Shown here piece after piece: positions 19,921-31,495 of a stretch of 64,000 nt of DNA. Under the pieces are notes generated by a model that was not told the DNA's origin, did no database searches, and saw only the letters and a list, made by a program, of their open reading frames with translations. Both the position numbers and the translations under genes were made by a program. Source of the stretch: Hygrocybe punicea (Eukaryota > Basidiomycota > Agaricomycetes > Agaricales > Hygrophoraceae); the NCBI GenBank assembly GCA_963556145.1, contig OY744465.1, forward strand, positions 4,588,001 to 4,652,000. Reading direction: 5' to 3'. Each line of letters starts with the position of its first letter. Positions within the stretch are counted from its first letter, which is position 1.

Positions 19921-22900
19921 TTAAGATTGAGCATATATAAATAGTACAGCATTATTACCATTACATGACAATAAATTAATATTTGAAAAGTCATCTATAT
20001 CACCTTCATTAATACAAATTGATCTGGTTGATATACCATCATGAAACCATACCATACTGTTGATGAATATGCGGGCAGTAAAATGTGCATCACCAAAGTA
20101 CACAATTCCTCTCAATGTGTAAGCAGTGGATATGTCATCAATTGACAAGTTTATAACTTGACTAATTATTAAATTCTCAATAGAGTCAACTGTAAACATG
20201 ATTAGAGGTGGAATTTTGTTAAATGCAATAAATTTAGTAATCTCTCCCCAACACAATTGACATTTGTGCCGTTGTCTATTAACTATGATTTGAGCAAGAC
20301 ATGTTGAGATTGTTCCAGAAAATGAATATGAACAATGAAAGATGGCGTCACATCTATCATTTTCCAGAATGGTTATGTTTTCACAATTGATACATTTAAG
20401 ACAAGTTGAAGTCATTGGTTCATTTGCTTTCATTATATAATGGGCCAAATCACTTATGGCAATGCCAACTTGACCATAAGGAAATATTTCGGGTTTATCT
20501 TGATGCAATAAATGTCTGATTGTATTTCTAACTGTTTCTAAATCTGTTGTGTGATTCTTGGATCGTTTGAATCCTAAGCTCAAAATCTTTAATATTTCAT
20601 TGATGCTATTGAATCTTTTTTTCCAACTTGATGGATCTTCATTCCATATTGCTAGTAATATTGTAAAGAGTGAATCATAAGCACAGCTCCAATCTTCCGC
20701 ATCCCATATAAACCCTTTTGGTTCATTTAATTCAATAGTACTTGTTTTTCGTCTTTTTTTCACTATGGAAGATGAACTTACAACTTGTTGTAATTTTCGT
20801 TTTTTATTTTGCAATACATTGGCCGTCGAATTTTTATGAGTGACAGTGATTGGAACAGTTCCTTTTGCAGGAACAAAGTTGAGGTTTCTGAAATCTGCCT
20901 TTTGATTTTTGTTCATATGTTTAATTAATTGCCATGGAGAGGGCTGTGTTGTGTATTGATTTAGTTGCTCCGTGGCTTTCCATGCGATAGCATGATGAAT
21001 GTTTTTTGGAATATATGACTTTCCTTTCCATTTTCTAAATTGATCAATGATAGAATTTCGCTGATCTCCCTTGACATGGTCTGGTAAGAGTCCTTGATAT
21101 TTCAGTTTGGTAATCTCATCAAGCAGTTCTAATTCTCTGAATTCCTGCCTGAGATATCCAGAAGCACCCCCAGTAATTACTTTAGGATCAAAGCCTTGCA
21201 TGATGATAGTTCCTGCTGCAGAAGCACTTCTTGATAAGCAAGTATAATAGGATTGGTGGTTTCTACAACTACTGAGGTCAACTACATTGTTAGGACGAGT
21301 ACGTCCTTGACATGCATAATCAGTCATTGCAAAATTAGGTAGTACCAACACTTGTTCTCTTGACAAAGATATCACATCATCATTGGGTAATGAGCACATG
21401 GTGGAAGTGACATGTTTTGTAATCGGCACAACATTTTCAGGAAGTCCTTCTATGTTAATTTTTTTTGGAGGATTCAATAATCTGACAAATAAAGTGTCCA
21501 GTACAGTTTGTTGCTCAGGACCTATTGCACTCTGCCAACCCACAACTATGCCCTCTGCTCCTTTGGTAATGCAGCACTCTGTTGCATCATTGTTCCTCAG
21601 CATCACTGGCATGCCTACACATAAGTCCAATCTTCCTGGTATATGATCAGAGGATGATGCATGTGGTTGGCTCCAAAGTAGCTTTTGGAGTGAAGGTTCC
21701 AATATCTTTGTGTGTCGAATAGGATCCAAAATTGTTGACATGTGATGAGATTTTCTTTTGCTATTGGAACTAGTAGGATCATTCCATCTGTCTATGGAAT
21801 AGAATGATGTTAATGGTCTCCTATTTTCAGCAGCAAAACGTTGAATACTAAGTTCATTGATTTTGTCTTTTTGTGCATTCAATGCAGTTATAACTGACAC
21901 ATTCCTGAATTTCTTTTGGGCTAATTTTGGATCATTTGGACCTTTTCCTGCAACACGAGTACGAAGAAATGCAATATCTTTGGGAGTACATGCTTTGTAT
22001 CTCATGTTTTCCAAAGCAAGCCTCAGTTGGACATCTTCTTCTGACTGATTGGTTTGTCTCATATTTTCACGTAATATAACAACTGTTGTTATTTGATGCC
22101 AAAGAGCTTTGCCTATAGCCGCTTCCTGATTTGCTATAGTTTGACTGGAATTGATTTGGACACCAACGGTTCCAGAGTATGGAGCACCACTCATAGCTGG
22201 TGGAAGTTGGCCAAAATCTCCTGCAAATATCATATTAATGCCACCAAAGGGTTCATCATAAACACCACGTGCTTTTGCACACTGAGCACTGATTTTATAC
22301 ATATCTCTGCAAGATAACATTGACACCTCATCAATGAAAATGTAATCCACACCATCAAGATTGGCACGTACTTGTGCAAGGGAACGAGATGATCCTCCCT
22401 GATTAATTCCAAGAATGGAGTGATATGTGGATCCATTTACAAGGGCAGCAGCACCACCGGTTGGTGCAAGAACCACAAATCGATGATTTTCGTTGTGTTT
22501 ACCAAAAAAACTAGTCAATGCTTTGATGACTTGTGATTTCCCTGTGCCTGCCATCCCACCAAGATACATGCGTAGCTTATCAGAACCGTTAATCAAGGTA
22601 GAGTGATTCGCAATGATATGAAATGCTCTCTTTTGGTCAGTGTTCAACTTGTAATCATTGATAGTTACATCAATAAGATGACGATCAGCTCTGTTTGCAG
22701 GAATAAACATATGGTTGATGTATGCTGCATCCACTATCTTGACATCATTATATTGAAAATTTCCCAATTTATTTATGGTTGCTGTGTTTGTTGGTAAATT
22801 TTTATTTCTGTCATCGATGATTTCCTTTTTCTTTGCAAGGACTGCAGTTCTCCACAATTTTGCTGATTGTACTACAGGTGGTTCTATAGGTATCAACGGT

Positions 22901-25900
22901 CCTATATCTGGGGTACCATCAATACAATCATCGAGCCACCCTGACCTTTTCAAAGTTCTTTCAGCTATCAGCATTTGATCTTTCCTTTTTTGTCCTTTTT
23001 GACCAAGTTTCAGGAGTATTTCCGTGTCATTATTGTCTTCATCAATATTGTTGTTGAAGTCGTCGCCATTAAATGCAAATTCAGCATTGTGCATGTCATC
23101 CAGTTCATCAAGACCGTTTGAGGTCACCCATGAATACCTTATATTTGCAGTATTATTCTTCTGACGTTTAGCAGAGAAATCATCTCTTGCATCCAAACAT
23201 TCATACTGCAGACCAAAGTATTTCATGATCTCTAGTTCTTTTTTAGAAAACTCGTGGTCTATAAAAGCATTATCCCATGTTTGTAATTTACTTTTGAGTT
23301 CTTTGCCACTTCTCCATGGCTTGAAAAATGTTAACATTGTACAACAATAATATTCTCGATCACCACGGTCAGCCCTTGGCAAAGTGTTCGGAATAAAATT
23401 AGGAACTATGAAAGGATCATTCCCTTTCATTTTGGCATGGTGGGTAAGATATTGTGGATGATTGGAATGTAAAGTATAATCATTTTCAAATTTTGTCAAT
23501 TTATTAAGATCAACTTCATTTGTTTTATCAGCTATTTCTGTGCCTGCATGTCTATTCAAACTATCAGGTTTTGGAATTTCATCTATCTCCATGAGTATAT
23601 CATTATCAACGACATCAGACAAGTTGTCATCACTGGAATAGTCAACATTAGTAGGTTCAGTGCAAGAGTCAGACAAATCATCACAGCCTAGATTGTCAAA
23701 AATTTGGTTTTGCACTGGTTCTTTTCTGGCCCTTTTGGTCTTTGTTTTGGTGCGTCTTTTCTTTGGTTCCATAGTGGCAAGACGTATCCAGTCATACAGT
23801 GATACATTATCATACAAGGCGGGTCTGAACATATAATTATTTACTTTGGAAAGTCCAATGTATGCGCCATTATTCTTACCAATAACAACCTTTTGTGCAT
23901 TATTTTGGTCTTCACATATATTAGGAATTTCTTCATCAGACCATGCACTGATAACCTCTTTAACATAAGATCTCCAAAAGAATGGCACGAATTTATGACT
24001 GGTGTAGTGATCAGGATTTCCAAGGACATATAATGAAGCCATTGGAGCACCAATTTCCATTTTGGAGGTGAGTGAATTGACTATTTGTGTAAACAGCTTT
24101 CTGACTTTGTCTTTTCTTTTCAGGTCGCCACCAATCATTTCGGAATTCTTATCAAAAATACTTTTTATCACTTCAAAAATGCTATAGGTCTTCAAGGAGA
24201 ATTTTGTAATATAATCTGTTATGTATGCAACTATGGCCTTTATAGCAGTACCTGATAATAAGCTGGTCACATCAGAATTGCATCGTAGCATATATGTAAC
24301 TTCAGGTGTCACCGTGTTCATCCAAGGTTCACCATGCGTGAGGTTGAGAGCACCAGTGTTAGGTTCTACAAAAGTTTGTTGAAAGATATCACGGGGAAAT
24401 CGTCGTTTACATTCACCTTTCGAATTAAGACAGTATGGCTTTTTTTTGCCATCATGCCTGTTATGTACATTTAATCGCAATAAAAGATCATCTACAACAT
24501 CTTGAAACCTTTGCCACCATGTTGATCTTTTGTTGTGATATTGACAATTCATGGAACAATTATATGATAATGGATCTGGCATGACACATGTTGGTGGTTG
24601 ATATTCAGGTTTCGACATTGTCTGTTCCATTTTCTGTGATACCTCATCTTTAGAACCTGTCATGAATTGTCCTACACACAAACTTTCCAAATATTCCACT
24701 AATCTTTTCTGAAAGTCAGAATTTTCACCCATAATTTTGTCACGTATTTCCTGAGGTGTAAGGCATCCCTTTATCCACAACAGCATATGAAGATGCAAGG
24801 TAAGACGTCCTTGTTCCTCTACCGTTGCATAATAACCTGATGTGTTTCCATACAGGCCAGGATGAGATTCATTTATTCCTAATATATGTTTGATGAACAT
24901 TTCAGTAGTAAAGTGAAAAAAGCGGGCTCCAGCAACTGGATTGTTTGCAATTAGTTTGTAACAATCCTGGGGTAGACGTAGTTTAGGATAAAACTTTTCT
25001 TTGTTGTCAGCATAATATAAGCATAGTGGGTGATTGATGTCTGCAGGTGCAAAAGTGATAAACCAAGTCGGAGCACCAATATAGGATATCAGAGACCAAA
25101 TCTCATTTCGCATGTATTTCTTGTTAGTAATTGAACCTTTGACCTGACCAGCTACGTGATCCAGATCAGAAATGAGTTTATAGCATGCTTTCTCTTCCGA
25201 TGTATCTGGTTTGACTCTATCACCTCTAGATAATCTCTTAGAGAGGTCATCCAAAACAGCTGTATTGATATTCATCAGGCGATCTGCAATATCGTTGAAA
25301 TTATGTTTATTAGTCAACAAATATCCTCCGGTTGTACTGTCCTTGATTTGTTCTTGATTGAATGCAATCAATGGAAAATAGGGATCAGTTTGAAATCTTT
25401 TGTCATGGTACATCAGGAGATGTCTTTTGTGCATCATATCACTGATGCTTAAAACATCATTTTCTATGCTGCTAATACCACCCAAGCCATATGGAAATAG
25501 GCAGGGAAACATCATAGGATATAACTGAGGATTATTAAAGAACGATTCTGGATTTCTAGCATGGCTTATGGCAAGAACACCACCATGGTCATCTATCAAG
25601 TGCTTGGTCGCTCTAGCTATTAATGCCTTTGGACTTGTAATATCTAGATTTTCGCCAGTTACTCCACTAACAACAAAGGGACAAGGCCCATCTTCCACAC
25701 CATCTTCCACTTCATTGTCAAATGCACTAGTGGCTTCTGGTTCCTTATTTGTGTCTGCTGGTCGATATGCAACCACAACAGGAATTCCATGATCTGGATA
25801 TTGTGCTAGATTTTCATAGGAGATATCTAAATCATAGTAATCCATGTGATTCAATTTCAGCCATTCTAAAGCTGCAGAAACTCGCCTTCGGCGAACCAAT

Positions 25901-27663
25901 AAAGGCGTTCGCTCCATGTCTTCTGGAGTTGGTCTGGCAGGACCAGTGAAAATAAACGCTAGCACTTCATCAAGTTCTTTAATTGTTGGAGGCAACCGTT
26001 GATATATCTTTGGTGTTGGGTTTTGAAACATGATGGCATTTGCTTTCATTTTATGCATCCCAGAGGAGACACGAACAATACATTTGTTGTGACGAACACG
26101 GGCAATCAAAAGTTGTTCAGCAAATGTTAGATTTTGAAGTTGTGCAGGAATTCTTCCCATCCAAAGTCCATTTGCCAAAGCATATTTGGGAGTTTGGCCT
26201 TTATTCAGACTGAGCACACATGGTTTGCATATCCATTTACATGTGTCATCTAGCACTGGACCTTTGATATCCTCTATTGGATCAGAACAATGATATCGTT
26301 CACATCTTGTGATTCCCATATTGTCTCTAGTTAATATTTTCAGATTAACCTTCATCTTTGACAATAAAGACATGTTTTTCAATGCAACCAATTGACCACA
26401 TACAGCACACCCACTTTCTTGGAAACATTCAGGTGATGTATCTCTGCACCAGTTGCTGATTATGGTTTCCTTCAATTCAATAGATGGAGGAGGAGGAGGA
26501 AATAATTGCTCATCTGACTTGTCCAATTCTTCTTTCATTTGAGCCTGAGTTTCTTCTTTGCCGCACTCATATGTTTCTGTCATTTTTTGTCTTCTGTACC
26601 ACTGTTTACACAGGTCTTTATGTGATTTAATATCATGCACATGAAAAATAGAAACATGAGTATCACAAGCTGAACAATTATGCCTCATTAATGCCACAGA
26701 TAGATCTTGTCCATGTAATCTTCGTAATGTCTTTGACAAATATATACCATGTATTGTTGTTATTTCACCAATATCCTTCACTGTCAAATTTGGCAGAAGT
26801 TCATGTAAAGGCATTTTAACACATGCATATGTTTTTCTATCTTCATATAAAGTGTTGGCTGTTTGTTCATCAATATGCCCCACATATTTGAATAATATGT
26901 CAGAATCATGGTTGATATTATTAGACGGTAGCATAAAAGATTGAAGAAAGCTAAACTTGAATGTTGGTATTCGTTTACCACCACCAATGTAGTCATATCT
27001 ATGAACGAAATTTATATATAAAGATTTAAACAAGTGTCCGAATAAATTCAAATTGAACACAATTATGTTTGAACGGCTATGCCGTATTATGAAACATAGT
27101 GTGGTCCACAGCAACGTTGCATGTGATAGAGAACTAGTAATACAATGAAATAAATATGCTTTGAAATCATGTCGTCTCAATAGCGATCGCATGAGCAATG
27201 CTTTGATCATTTTACAACGACATTGGACAGTGATAGGTTTGAGAAGACAATACAAAGCAAAGAGATATTTAGGAGGTAAGAAATATGTTCTGGCATATTG
27301 AATAGAACGTATTCGCATTTTGAAGGCGCTATTTTTAAATGTAGTCCAAACGAATAATGGATCGACTGTCAAGTTATCTTTTGTTTCTTTTGTTATTCCA
27401 ATGATCTTTACATATAGTGTTGCATTTATTTGCATCAATATTGTTGCATCGCCCTGATCTGGGGCCAACTCATGTTCTATGAGTTTTCTTTGAAAAACAT
27501 CCAATTCTTGGGTCAAGGTCGATATCACAGGACAGGAAATTGGTTCAGGAGAGATATACATAAGTTTGTCTTGGCATAGTTGTGGAAATAATGTTGCATT
27601 TGCAAGGAAATATAGATAAGTCAAACATGCAATGCAGACACGGATGATGTTGTGGGGATTCAT
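19921..27663 (-). CDS. Helitron Rep-helicase with C-terminal USP-like domain (2580 aa)
   Basis: This is the replication protein of a rolling-circle transposon in one uninterrupted frame. The N-terminal third includes a Cys-rich region and a DUF6570-like segment (ANGLWMGRIPAQLQNLT). Next is the Helitron-like Rep domain, with the HUH motif HLHMLLW near residue 955 and the tyrosine motif YITDYITK near 1145. The PIF1-type helicase has Walker A GGMAGTGKS near 1705, Walker B FIDEVSM near 1780, GDFGQLPP, and the late motif YTCLSRSASA. After a basic linker (KKRKLQ, VKKRRK) residues about 2310-2580 resemble a ubiquitin-specific protease: Cys box DWSCAYDSL, CxxC pairs (CLKC, CQLC) and His box HFTARIF with WFHDG. 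Most Helitron proteins end at the helicase. The start at 27663 is the first ATG of the frame. There are no stops, so the copy looks young and possibly active. Confidence 0.9.
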   Translation of the reverse strand: MNPHNIIRVCIACLTYLYFLANATLFPQLCQDKLMYISPEPISCPVISTLTQELDVFQRKLIEHELAPDQGDATILMQINATLYVKIIGITKETKDNLTVDPLFVWTTFKNSAFKMRIRSIQYARTYFLPPKYLFALYCLLKPITVQCRCKMIKALLMRSLLRRHDFKAYLFHCITSSLSHATLLWTTLCFIIRHSRSNIIVFNLNLFGHLFKSLYINFVHRYDYIGGGKRIPTFKFSFLQSFMLPSNNINHDSDILFKYVGHIDEQTANTLYEDRKTYACVKMPLHELLPNLTVKDIGEITTIHGIYLSKTLRRLHGQDLSVALMRHNCSACDTHVSIFHVHDIKSHKDLCKQWYRRQKMTETYECGKEETQAQMKEELDKSDEQLFPPPPPSIELKETIISNWCRDTSPECFQESGCAVCGQLVALKNMSLLSKMKVNLKILTRDNMGITRCERYHCSDPIEDIKGPVLDDTCKWICKPCVLSLNKGQTPKYALANGLWMGRIPAQLQNLTFAEQLLIARVRHNKCIVRVSSGMHKMKANAIMFQNPTPKIYQRLPPTIKELDEVLAFIFTGPARPTPEDMERTPLLVRRRRVSAALEWLKLNHMDYYDLDISYENLAQYPDHGIPVVVAYRPADTNKEPEATSAFDNEVEDGVEDGPCPFVVSGVTGENLDITSPKALIARATKHLIDDHGGVLAISHARNPESFFNNPQLYPMMFPCLFPYGLGGISSIENDVLSISDMMHKRHLLMYHDKRFQTDPYFPLIAFNQEQIKDSTTGGYLLTNKHNFNDIADRLMNINTAVLDDLSKRLSRGDRVKPDTSEEKACYKLISDLDHVAGQVKGSITNKKYMRNEIWSLISYIGAPTWFITFAPADINHPLCLYYADNKEKFYPKLRLPQDCYKLIANNPVAGARFFHFTTEMFIKHILGINESHPGLYGNTSGYYATVEEQGRLTLHLHMLLWIKGCLTPQEIRDKIMGENSDFQKRLVEYLESLCVGQFMTGSKDEVSQKMEQTMSKPEYQPPTCVMPDPLSYNCSMNCQYHNKRSTWWQRFQDVVDDLLLRLNVHNRHDGKKKPYCLNSKGECKRRFPRDIFQQTFVEPNTGALNLTHGEPWMNTVTPEVTYMLRCNSDVTSLLSGTAIKAIVAYITDYITKFSLKTYSIFEVIKSIFDKNSEMIGGDLKRKDKVRKLFTQIVNSLTSKMEIGAPMASLYVLGNPDHYTSHKFVPFFWRSYVKEVISAWSDEEIPNICEDQNNAQKVVIGKNNGAYIGLSKVNNYMFRPALYDNVSLYDWIRLATMEPKKRRTKTKTKRARKEPVQNQIFDNLGCDDLSDSCTEPTNVDYSSDDNLSDVVDNDILMEIDEIPKPDSLNRHAGTEIADKTNEVDLNKLTKFENDYTLHSNHPQYLTHHAKMKGNDPFIVPNFIPNTLPRADRGDREYYCCTMLTFFKPWRSGKELKSKLQTWDNAFIDHEFSKKELEIMKYFGLQYECLDARDDFSAKRQKNNTANIRYSWVTSNGLDELDDMHNAEFAFNGDDFNNNIDEDNNDTEILLKLGQKGQKRKDQMLIAERTLKRSGWLDDCIDGTPDIGPLIPIEPPVVQSAKLWRTAVLAKKKEIIDDRNKNLPTNTATINKLGNFQYNDVKIVDAAYINHMFIPANRADRHLIDVTINDYKLNTDQKRAFHIIANHSTLINGSDKLRMYLGGMAGTGKSQVIKALTSFFGKHNENHRFVVLAPTGGAAALVNGSTYHSILGINQGGSSRSLAQVRANLDGVDYIFIDEVSMLSCRDMYKISAQCAKARGVYDEPFGGINMIFAGDFGQLPPAMSGAPYSGTVGVQINSSQTIANQEAAIGKALWHQITTVVILRENMRQTNQSEEDVQLRLALENMRYKACTPKDIAFLRTRVAGKGPNDPKLAQKKFRNVSVITALNAQKDKINELSIQRFAAENRRPLTSFYSIDRWNDPTSSNSKRKSHHMSTILDPIRHTKILEPSLQKLLWSQPHASSSDHIPGRLDLCVGMPVMLRNNDATECCITKGAEGIVVGWQSAIGPEQQTVLDTLFVRLLNPPKKINIEGLPENVVPITKHVTSTMCSLPNDDVISLSREQVLVLPNFAMTDYACQGRTRPNNVVDLSSCRNHQSYYTCLSRSASAAGTIIMQGFDPKVITGGASGYLRQEFRELELLDEITKLKYQGLLPDHVKGDQRNSIIDQFRKWKGKSYIPKNIHHAIAWKATEQLNQYTTQPSPWQLIKHMNKNQKADFRNLNFVPAKGTVPITVTHKNSTANVLQNKKRKLQQVVSSSSIVKKRRKTSTIELNEPKGFIWDAEDWSCAYDSLFTILLAIWNEDPSSWKKRFNSINEILKILSLGFKRSKNHTTDLETVRNTIRHLLHQDKPEIFPYGQVGIAISDLAHYIMKANEPMTSTCLKCINCENITILENDRCDAIFHCSYSFSGTISTCLAQIIVNRQRHKCQLCWGEITKFIAFNKIPPLIMFTVDSIENLIISQVINLSIDDISTAYTLRGIVYFGDAHFTARIFINSMVWFHDGISTRSICINEGDIDDFSNINLLSCNGNNAVLFIYAQS

Positions 27664-28751
27664 GAGGATTTGTGACAGTAAGAGGAAACACTGCCCATTT
27701 AACTAGTCAAGTGGTTCGGATCATGAATAACAATTAACACAATGGGATTGATCATATGACATTATATTATTTGTAAGCTTTTCCCAAAACACCATAAGGC
27801 GTGCCTGAATCTTTAGAAATCTGTGTTTACTTTTTTTATTCCATTCTATGTTCCTGTGACATGCCTTGATACAGGCCAAAAATGCATCTGTATCATGAAT
27901 AGCTGCCTTACGATCTTATTAGGGGTCTGGCTGACAAGACATTGATCAAACCGACTGAGAAGAACAATGGTACCCCCTTTTAAGATATTTTGTGGATTTA
28001 ATCTTCAGAGTCTCAGTGATATTTATTTCTAGCTTGCTCAACAGACAAAACAGGTATTGAAGTTGAACAACCAGGCTGTTTGACAACTGTGCATATTTGA
28101 CAATTGCTTGGTAATTCATGGAAATTATCATTGTTCTTCATCCTTGTCAGAAATACATTGTCATTTTTATGGAGCTGTACGTATCATTCCCACACAAGTA
28201 TACTGTATTATTCCGGTACCAAAGAGTCATAGCTCCCCTTGGAGTGACAGTTATATCTTCCACTACAAGAGGGGGTTTTGTTACTCTTGTATCATTGTAT
28301 CCTCATTTAATAGGTCCATAAAGTTCGTGATTCTGGTTTCTTACATATATTCAATTTGAATTTTCATTAGCCCGAATGAGAGTCATCTCAGGTTGTCCTT
28401 CTCAAGTTGAGTGTGTAGGTGGTTGTACAACTGAACTGAAAGTAATGCATTCACCAGGATATATTTTAGACAAACAGATTTTCAGTCAACAAGATTGATG
28501 CCTTATGCTGTATCTATGCTCACTATCATGCTCAATTCTTATGGTCATAGGACAGTAACACAAACCATTTTTAACGGAGCAAAAAGAAATACATATATAG
28601 AAACTGTACAAATGTTAATAGTAGCGATGTATGAGGAGGACATTTGAGGGCACAGATTGTCACCAAGTTTCCAGAAATCAATGACTGGGATACAGTCTTT
28701 TTAGTCAAATATAATGAATACTCCACAAAAGAAGGACTTACTCCTCCGAAA
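27664..28751. other. Upstream region of the Helitron; 5' terminus not located
   Basis: This AT-rich sequence must contain the Helitron promoter and its 5' end (TC on the minus strand after an A), but several GA/T sites fit and none is distinctive. No gene is recognised. Short open frames at 28100-28360 lack any protein-like pattern. Confidence 0.4.
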
Positions 28752-30675
28752 TTAAGGCCCGGGATCAAGTTTGGATGTCGATGGCTTGGGAGATGAAGGC
28801 CTCGTTTGGCTTGGAGTAATGGAGAGTAGGATTTCGGGTGGAACGATGTTGCTCCAATCCACATCCATTGATGAAGCGCTGGGCTCTGCAGGGGTCGATG
28901 ACTGGTGGCATGACGATGCACGCGTATTGGGACGGAATCCTAGGACATGGAGAAGATCAGAATTGGAATATATACAGCCTATGATGTAATGTTGAAATAC
29001 ATACCCGGAGTCGGAGACTTCTTCGGTGGCTTCACCAGGTTGAGCTTCTCTACGATAATGCCCGCTTGCTCCGAAGCAACATCCAATTTCCTCCTCTTTG
29101 CCATCTCGCCATCCTCGTGACCATCGCTGGGAGACATCTTTTCAGGTTCGGGAGATCCGTCATCGTTGTCCATGGTTATATCATTATCAACATCCAACAA
29201 CCCCGCCCACTCTGGTCCTAAAATGTCCAACTTCGCGGATTCCGGTGCCACAACATCCGGCTTGGGGGCGATGGGTGGCTTAATCTCCATTGTCAATTTC
29301 TCCGATGCCGATTGCCGGGTTGTGCGCGACGACCCAATTTCAACAGCGACTGCGAGATGTCAGTGCATTAATCATAACAAGGTGAGCAACGTACGCATTT
29401 GGGCCTTAGACCGCTTCTTCTTTACCGGGGCTACGTCCTCCTCCATCTTTATGTCGTCTATACATGAATAAATGTGTTGGATCATCGTTTTGATATTCGG
29501 AATTCAATAACTCACCCTCATTGTCGTCCTCGGCTTTGGACTTGATTGTGCACTCTGTCATGATGAAGGGTTTGCATGTATGACAATCACAGACAATGAA
29601 AGTACTTACTGGACTTGGGCTTGGGCTTGGGCTTCTTTTTGTCCTTCTCGGACGAATTGTCTGCGCCACCTGAATATTCAATAGATCTATACACCACTAT
29701 GGTTGAAAATTTGTACAAACCAGCAGAAGATGCCTTCTGTTTTTTGACCGATTTTGACTTGGCTTTGCCCTTGCCCTTGCCCTGGGCAACTGGCTCCTCT
29801 GCAAATGTATTATATCATTAGCACAATCACACATGTAATTCTAGATCACACCTTCATCATCATCCGCCACATCAGAATCGACGAGGACACTATGTCCTTT
29901 ACACCAAGCAATAACATGACCAATGATCTCGAGCTTTGTGGCGTCCGGAAGCCCACCGAATGACCAATTTGCCAAGGTTCCGCTGTGCCATGCTGGCACG
30001 GATTCGTCATATTTTGCCCAATCTATGATGCCAGACGTGAGAATTCATTTGGCCATAAATACATATATACTTACCTAGATCCTCGGGCTTGATCTCGGTG
30101 TTCACAGCGCCATGTTGAATCAAAGCCGATGGAGAATGTTTCCTGACATAAAATTCTTTCAGGAGCCAATCATCGAAGATCTTGCTTCGCCAGTCATGGG
30201 TAACCTTGTTTGCCCGTTTCGCCACCAAGACTTCTGCCCAAATTTCGTCCATGACGGTGTCGGTATACTTGAGGTAATCCCGAAGTGAATCGGTCCCTTC
30301 CTTATCATTTTTGACGTAGTCCGGCGAGTAGTTGGGTGCCTTGTTGTATGCGATGGCTGCTGTCGCGTAGATGTACATATCCATTTGATAAATCAAGCGA
30401 CGGAGCGTTTCCTCGTATCGTTCGGGGATTTCGCGCCATAACTCACCTCGGGCGGTGGCATCGTGGGGGTGTGTCTTCAGTACATAGAGATTACGAGAAA
30501 ATACGGGAATGGTGCCGGATTCCTTGTTGGGTGCCGGAATCTTGGGCGGGACCATGTACTGGATTTGGAAGATGCGATGTAGCTCCTGCAGCTTTTTGGG
30601 CGGCGCATCAGGCCAGTACTTGAAGGCGGCGGGATTGACAGCGGGAGTCGAGGTTTTGACGACTGGCAAGGACAT
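28752..30675 (-). CDS. Multi-exon protein of unknown function with C-terminal charged tail
   Basis: ATG at 30675 starts an exon to 30075. Exon 2 is 30022-29852 and exon 3 starts at 29798 and ends at 29721, with GT-AG introns of 52, 53 and about 32 nt. Further small exons follow (near 29690-29610, 29560-29515, 29455-29395, 29355-29005), and the last ends at the TAA at 28752. The first 260 residues look globular (KYWPDAPPKKLQELHRIFQI, then DWAKYDESVPAWHSG). The rest is low-complexity and Lys/Pro/Asp-rich (GKGKGKAKSKSVKKQK) with nuclear-localisation-like basic runs. I do not recognise the family. Phase holds across the first junctions (DL-DWAKYD). It is divergent from the gene at 31755 across about 1.1 kb containing palindromic repeats. 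Confidence 0.6.
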
Positions 30676-31055
30676 GGTAGATGAAATAAAAGTTTTTTGG
30701 TCGACGTGTGAGGCGATTTGAGAGCAAAAGAAAAGGGCGGATTTATTACTCAACGCTCCAGACTATGAATACGGATGTCACGACCACGTGACCAGATCAA
30801 TCGCCACATGTTCCACCTCATGTTCGGCTTCTTTGCATGCATAAACAACAGATCTATTTATTTATGTTTTTGATGTGGCTCGAGCTTAGAAGTTGTCCAA
30901 AGCTAGTAATTGCACGCAGAAAACCGACATGTGCAGCGTATGGAATATTTTCCAGTTGGTAAGGCGATAAATCGAGTTAATTCGTTCGATGAATATTCAC
31001 GGACTGCGTTGACGGAAAAGCACAACAAGTCTGACTTGTTGGATGGATGTAGAAG

Positions 31056-31113
31056 GACTAGATATACTACAACAAACATGTTGTTTGGTGTGTTCGGTGT
31101 AGTATATCTAGTC
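31056..31113. repeat. 16-bp perfect stem hairpin
   Basis: GACTAGATATACTACA at 31056-31071 pairs perfectly with 31098-31113 around a 26-nt loop that itself contains an imperfect palindrome (AACATGTT). The arm ATATCTAGT/TATATCC recurs in the adjacent 82-bp repeats, so the hairpin and the repeats are related. Confidence 0.6.
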
Positions 31114-31208
31114 GTACATTGACATCCACCAAACATGTCCGGTGACCGAACACACCAAACAACATGTTTGTTGTAGTATATCTAGTAATATTGGTTCACC
31201 AACGTTGA

Positions 31209-31495
31209 CCGAACATCTCCACCGAACACACAGAACATGTTCGATGTGTTCGGTGTGATATATCTAGTCACAACCGTTGGTTGACATCCACCGAACATCT
31301 CCACCGAACACACCGAACATGTTTGATGTGTTCGGTGTGGTATATCCGGTCACAACCGTTGGTTGACATCCATAGAACATCTCCACCGAACACACCGAAC
31401 ATGTTCGATGTGTTCGGTGTGGTATATCCGGTCACAACCGTTGGTTGACATCTACCGAACATCTCCACCGAACACACCGAACACGTCCGATCTGT
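31209..31495. repeat. 82-bp tandem repeats with internal palindrome
   Basis: Units start at 31209, 31291, 31373 and 31455, exactly 82 bp apart; the last is partial. Each holds CCGAACACA...TGTGTTCGG, an inverted repeat around AACATGTTCG, then TATATCCGGTCACAACCG. They lie between the divergent starts at 30675 and 31755. A single diverged unit recurs at 44660-44720. Confidence 0.75.

Noticed and set aside
18952..19944. Long reading frames on both strands of the minisatellite
   Set aside because: Repeats with a 10-bp unit and no stop words produce them automatically; no start context or non-repeat part.
27664..28300. Exact Helitron 5' terminus, for example at 27719-27721
   Set aside because: Many GA/T sites fit and none is distinctive; it needs comparison with another copy.
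31209..31495. CRISPR-like array
   Set aside because: The 82-bp units are contiguous tandem repeats without variable spacers, in a eukaryotic setting.
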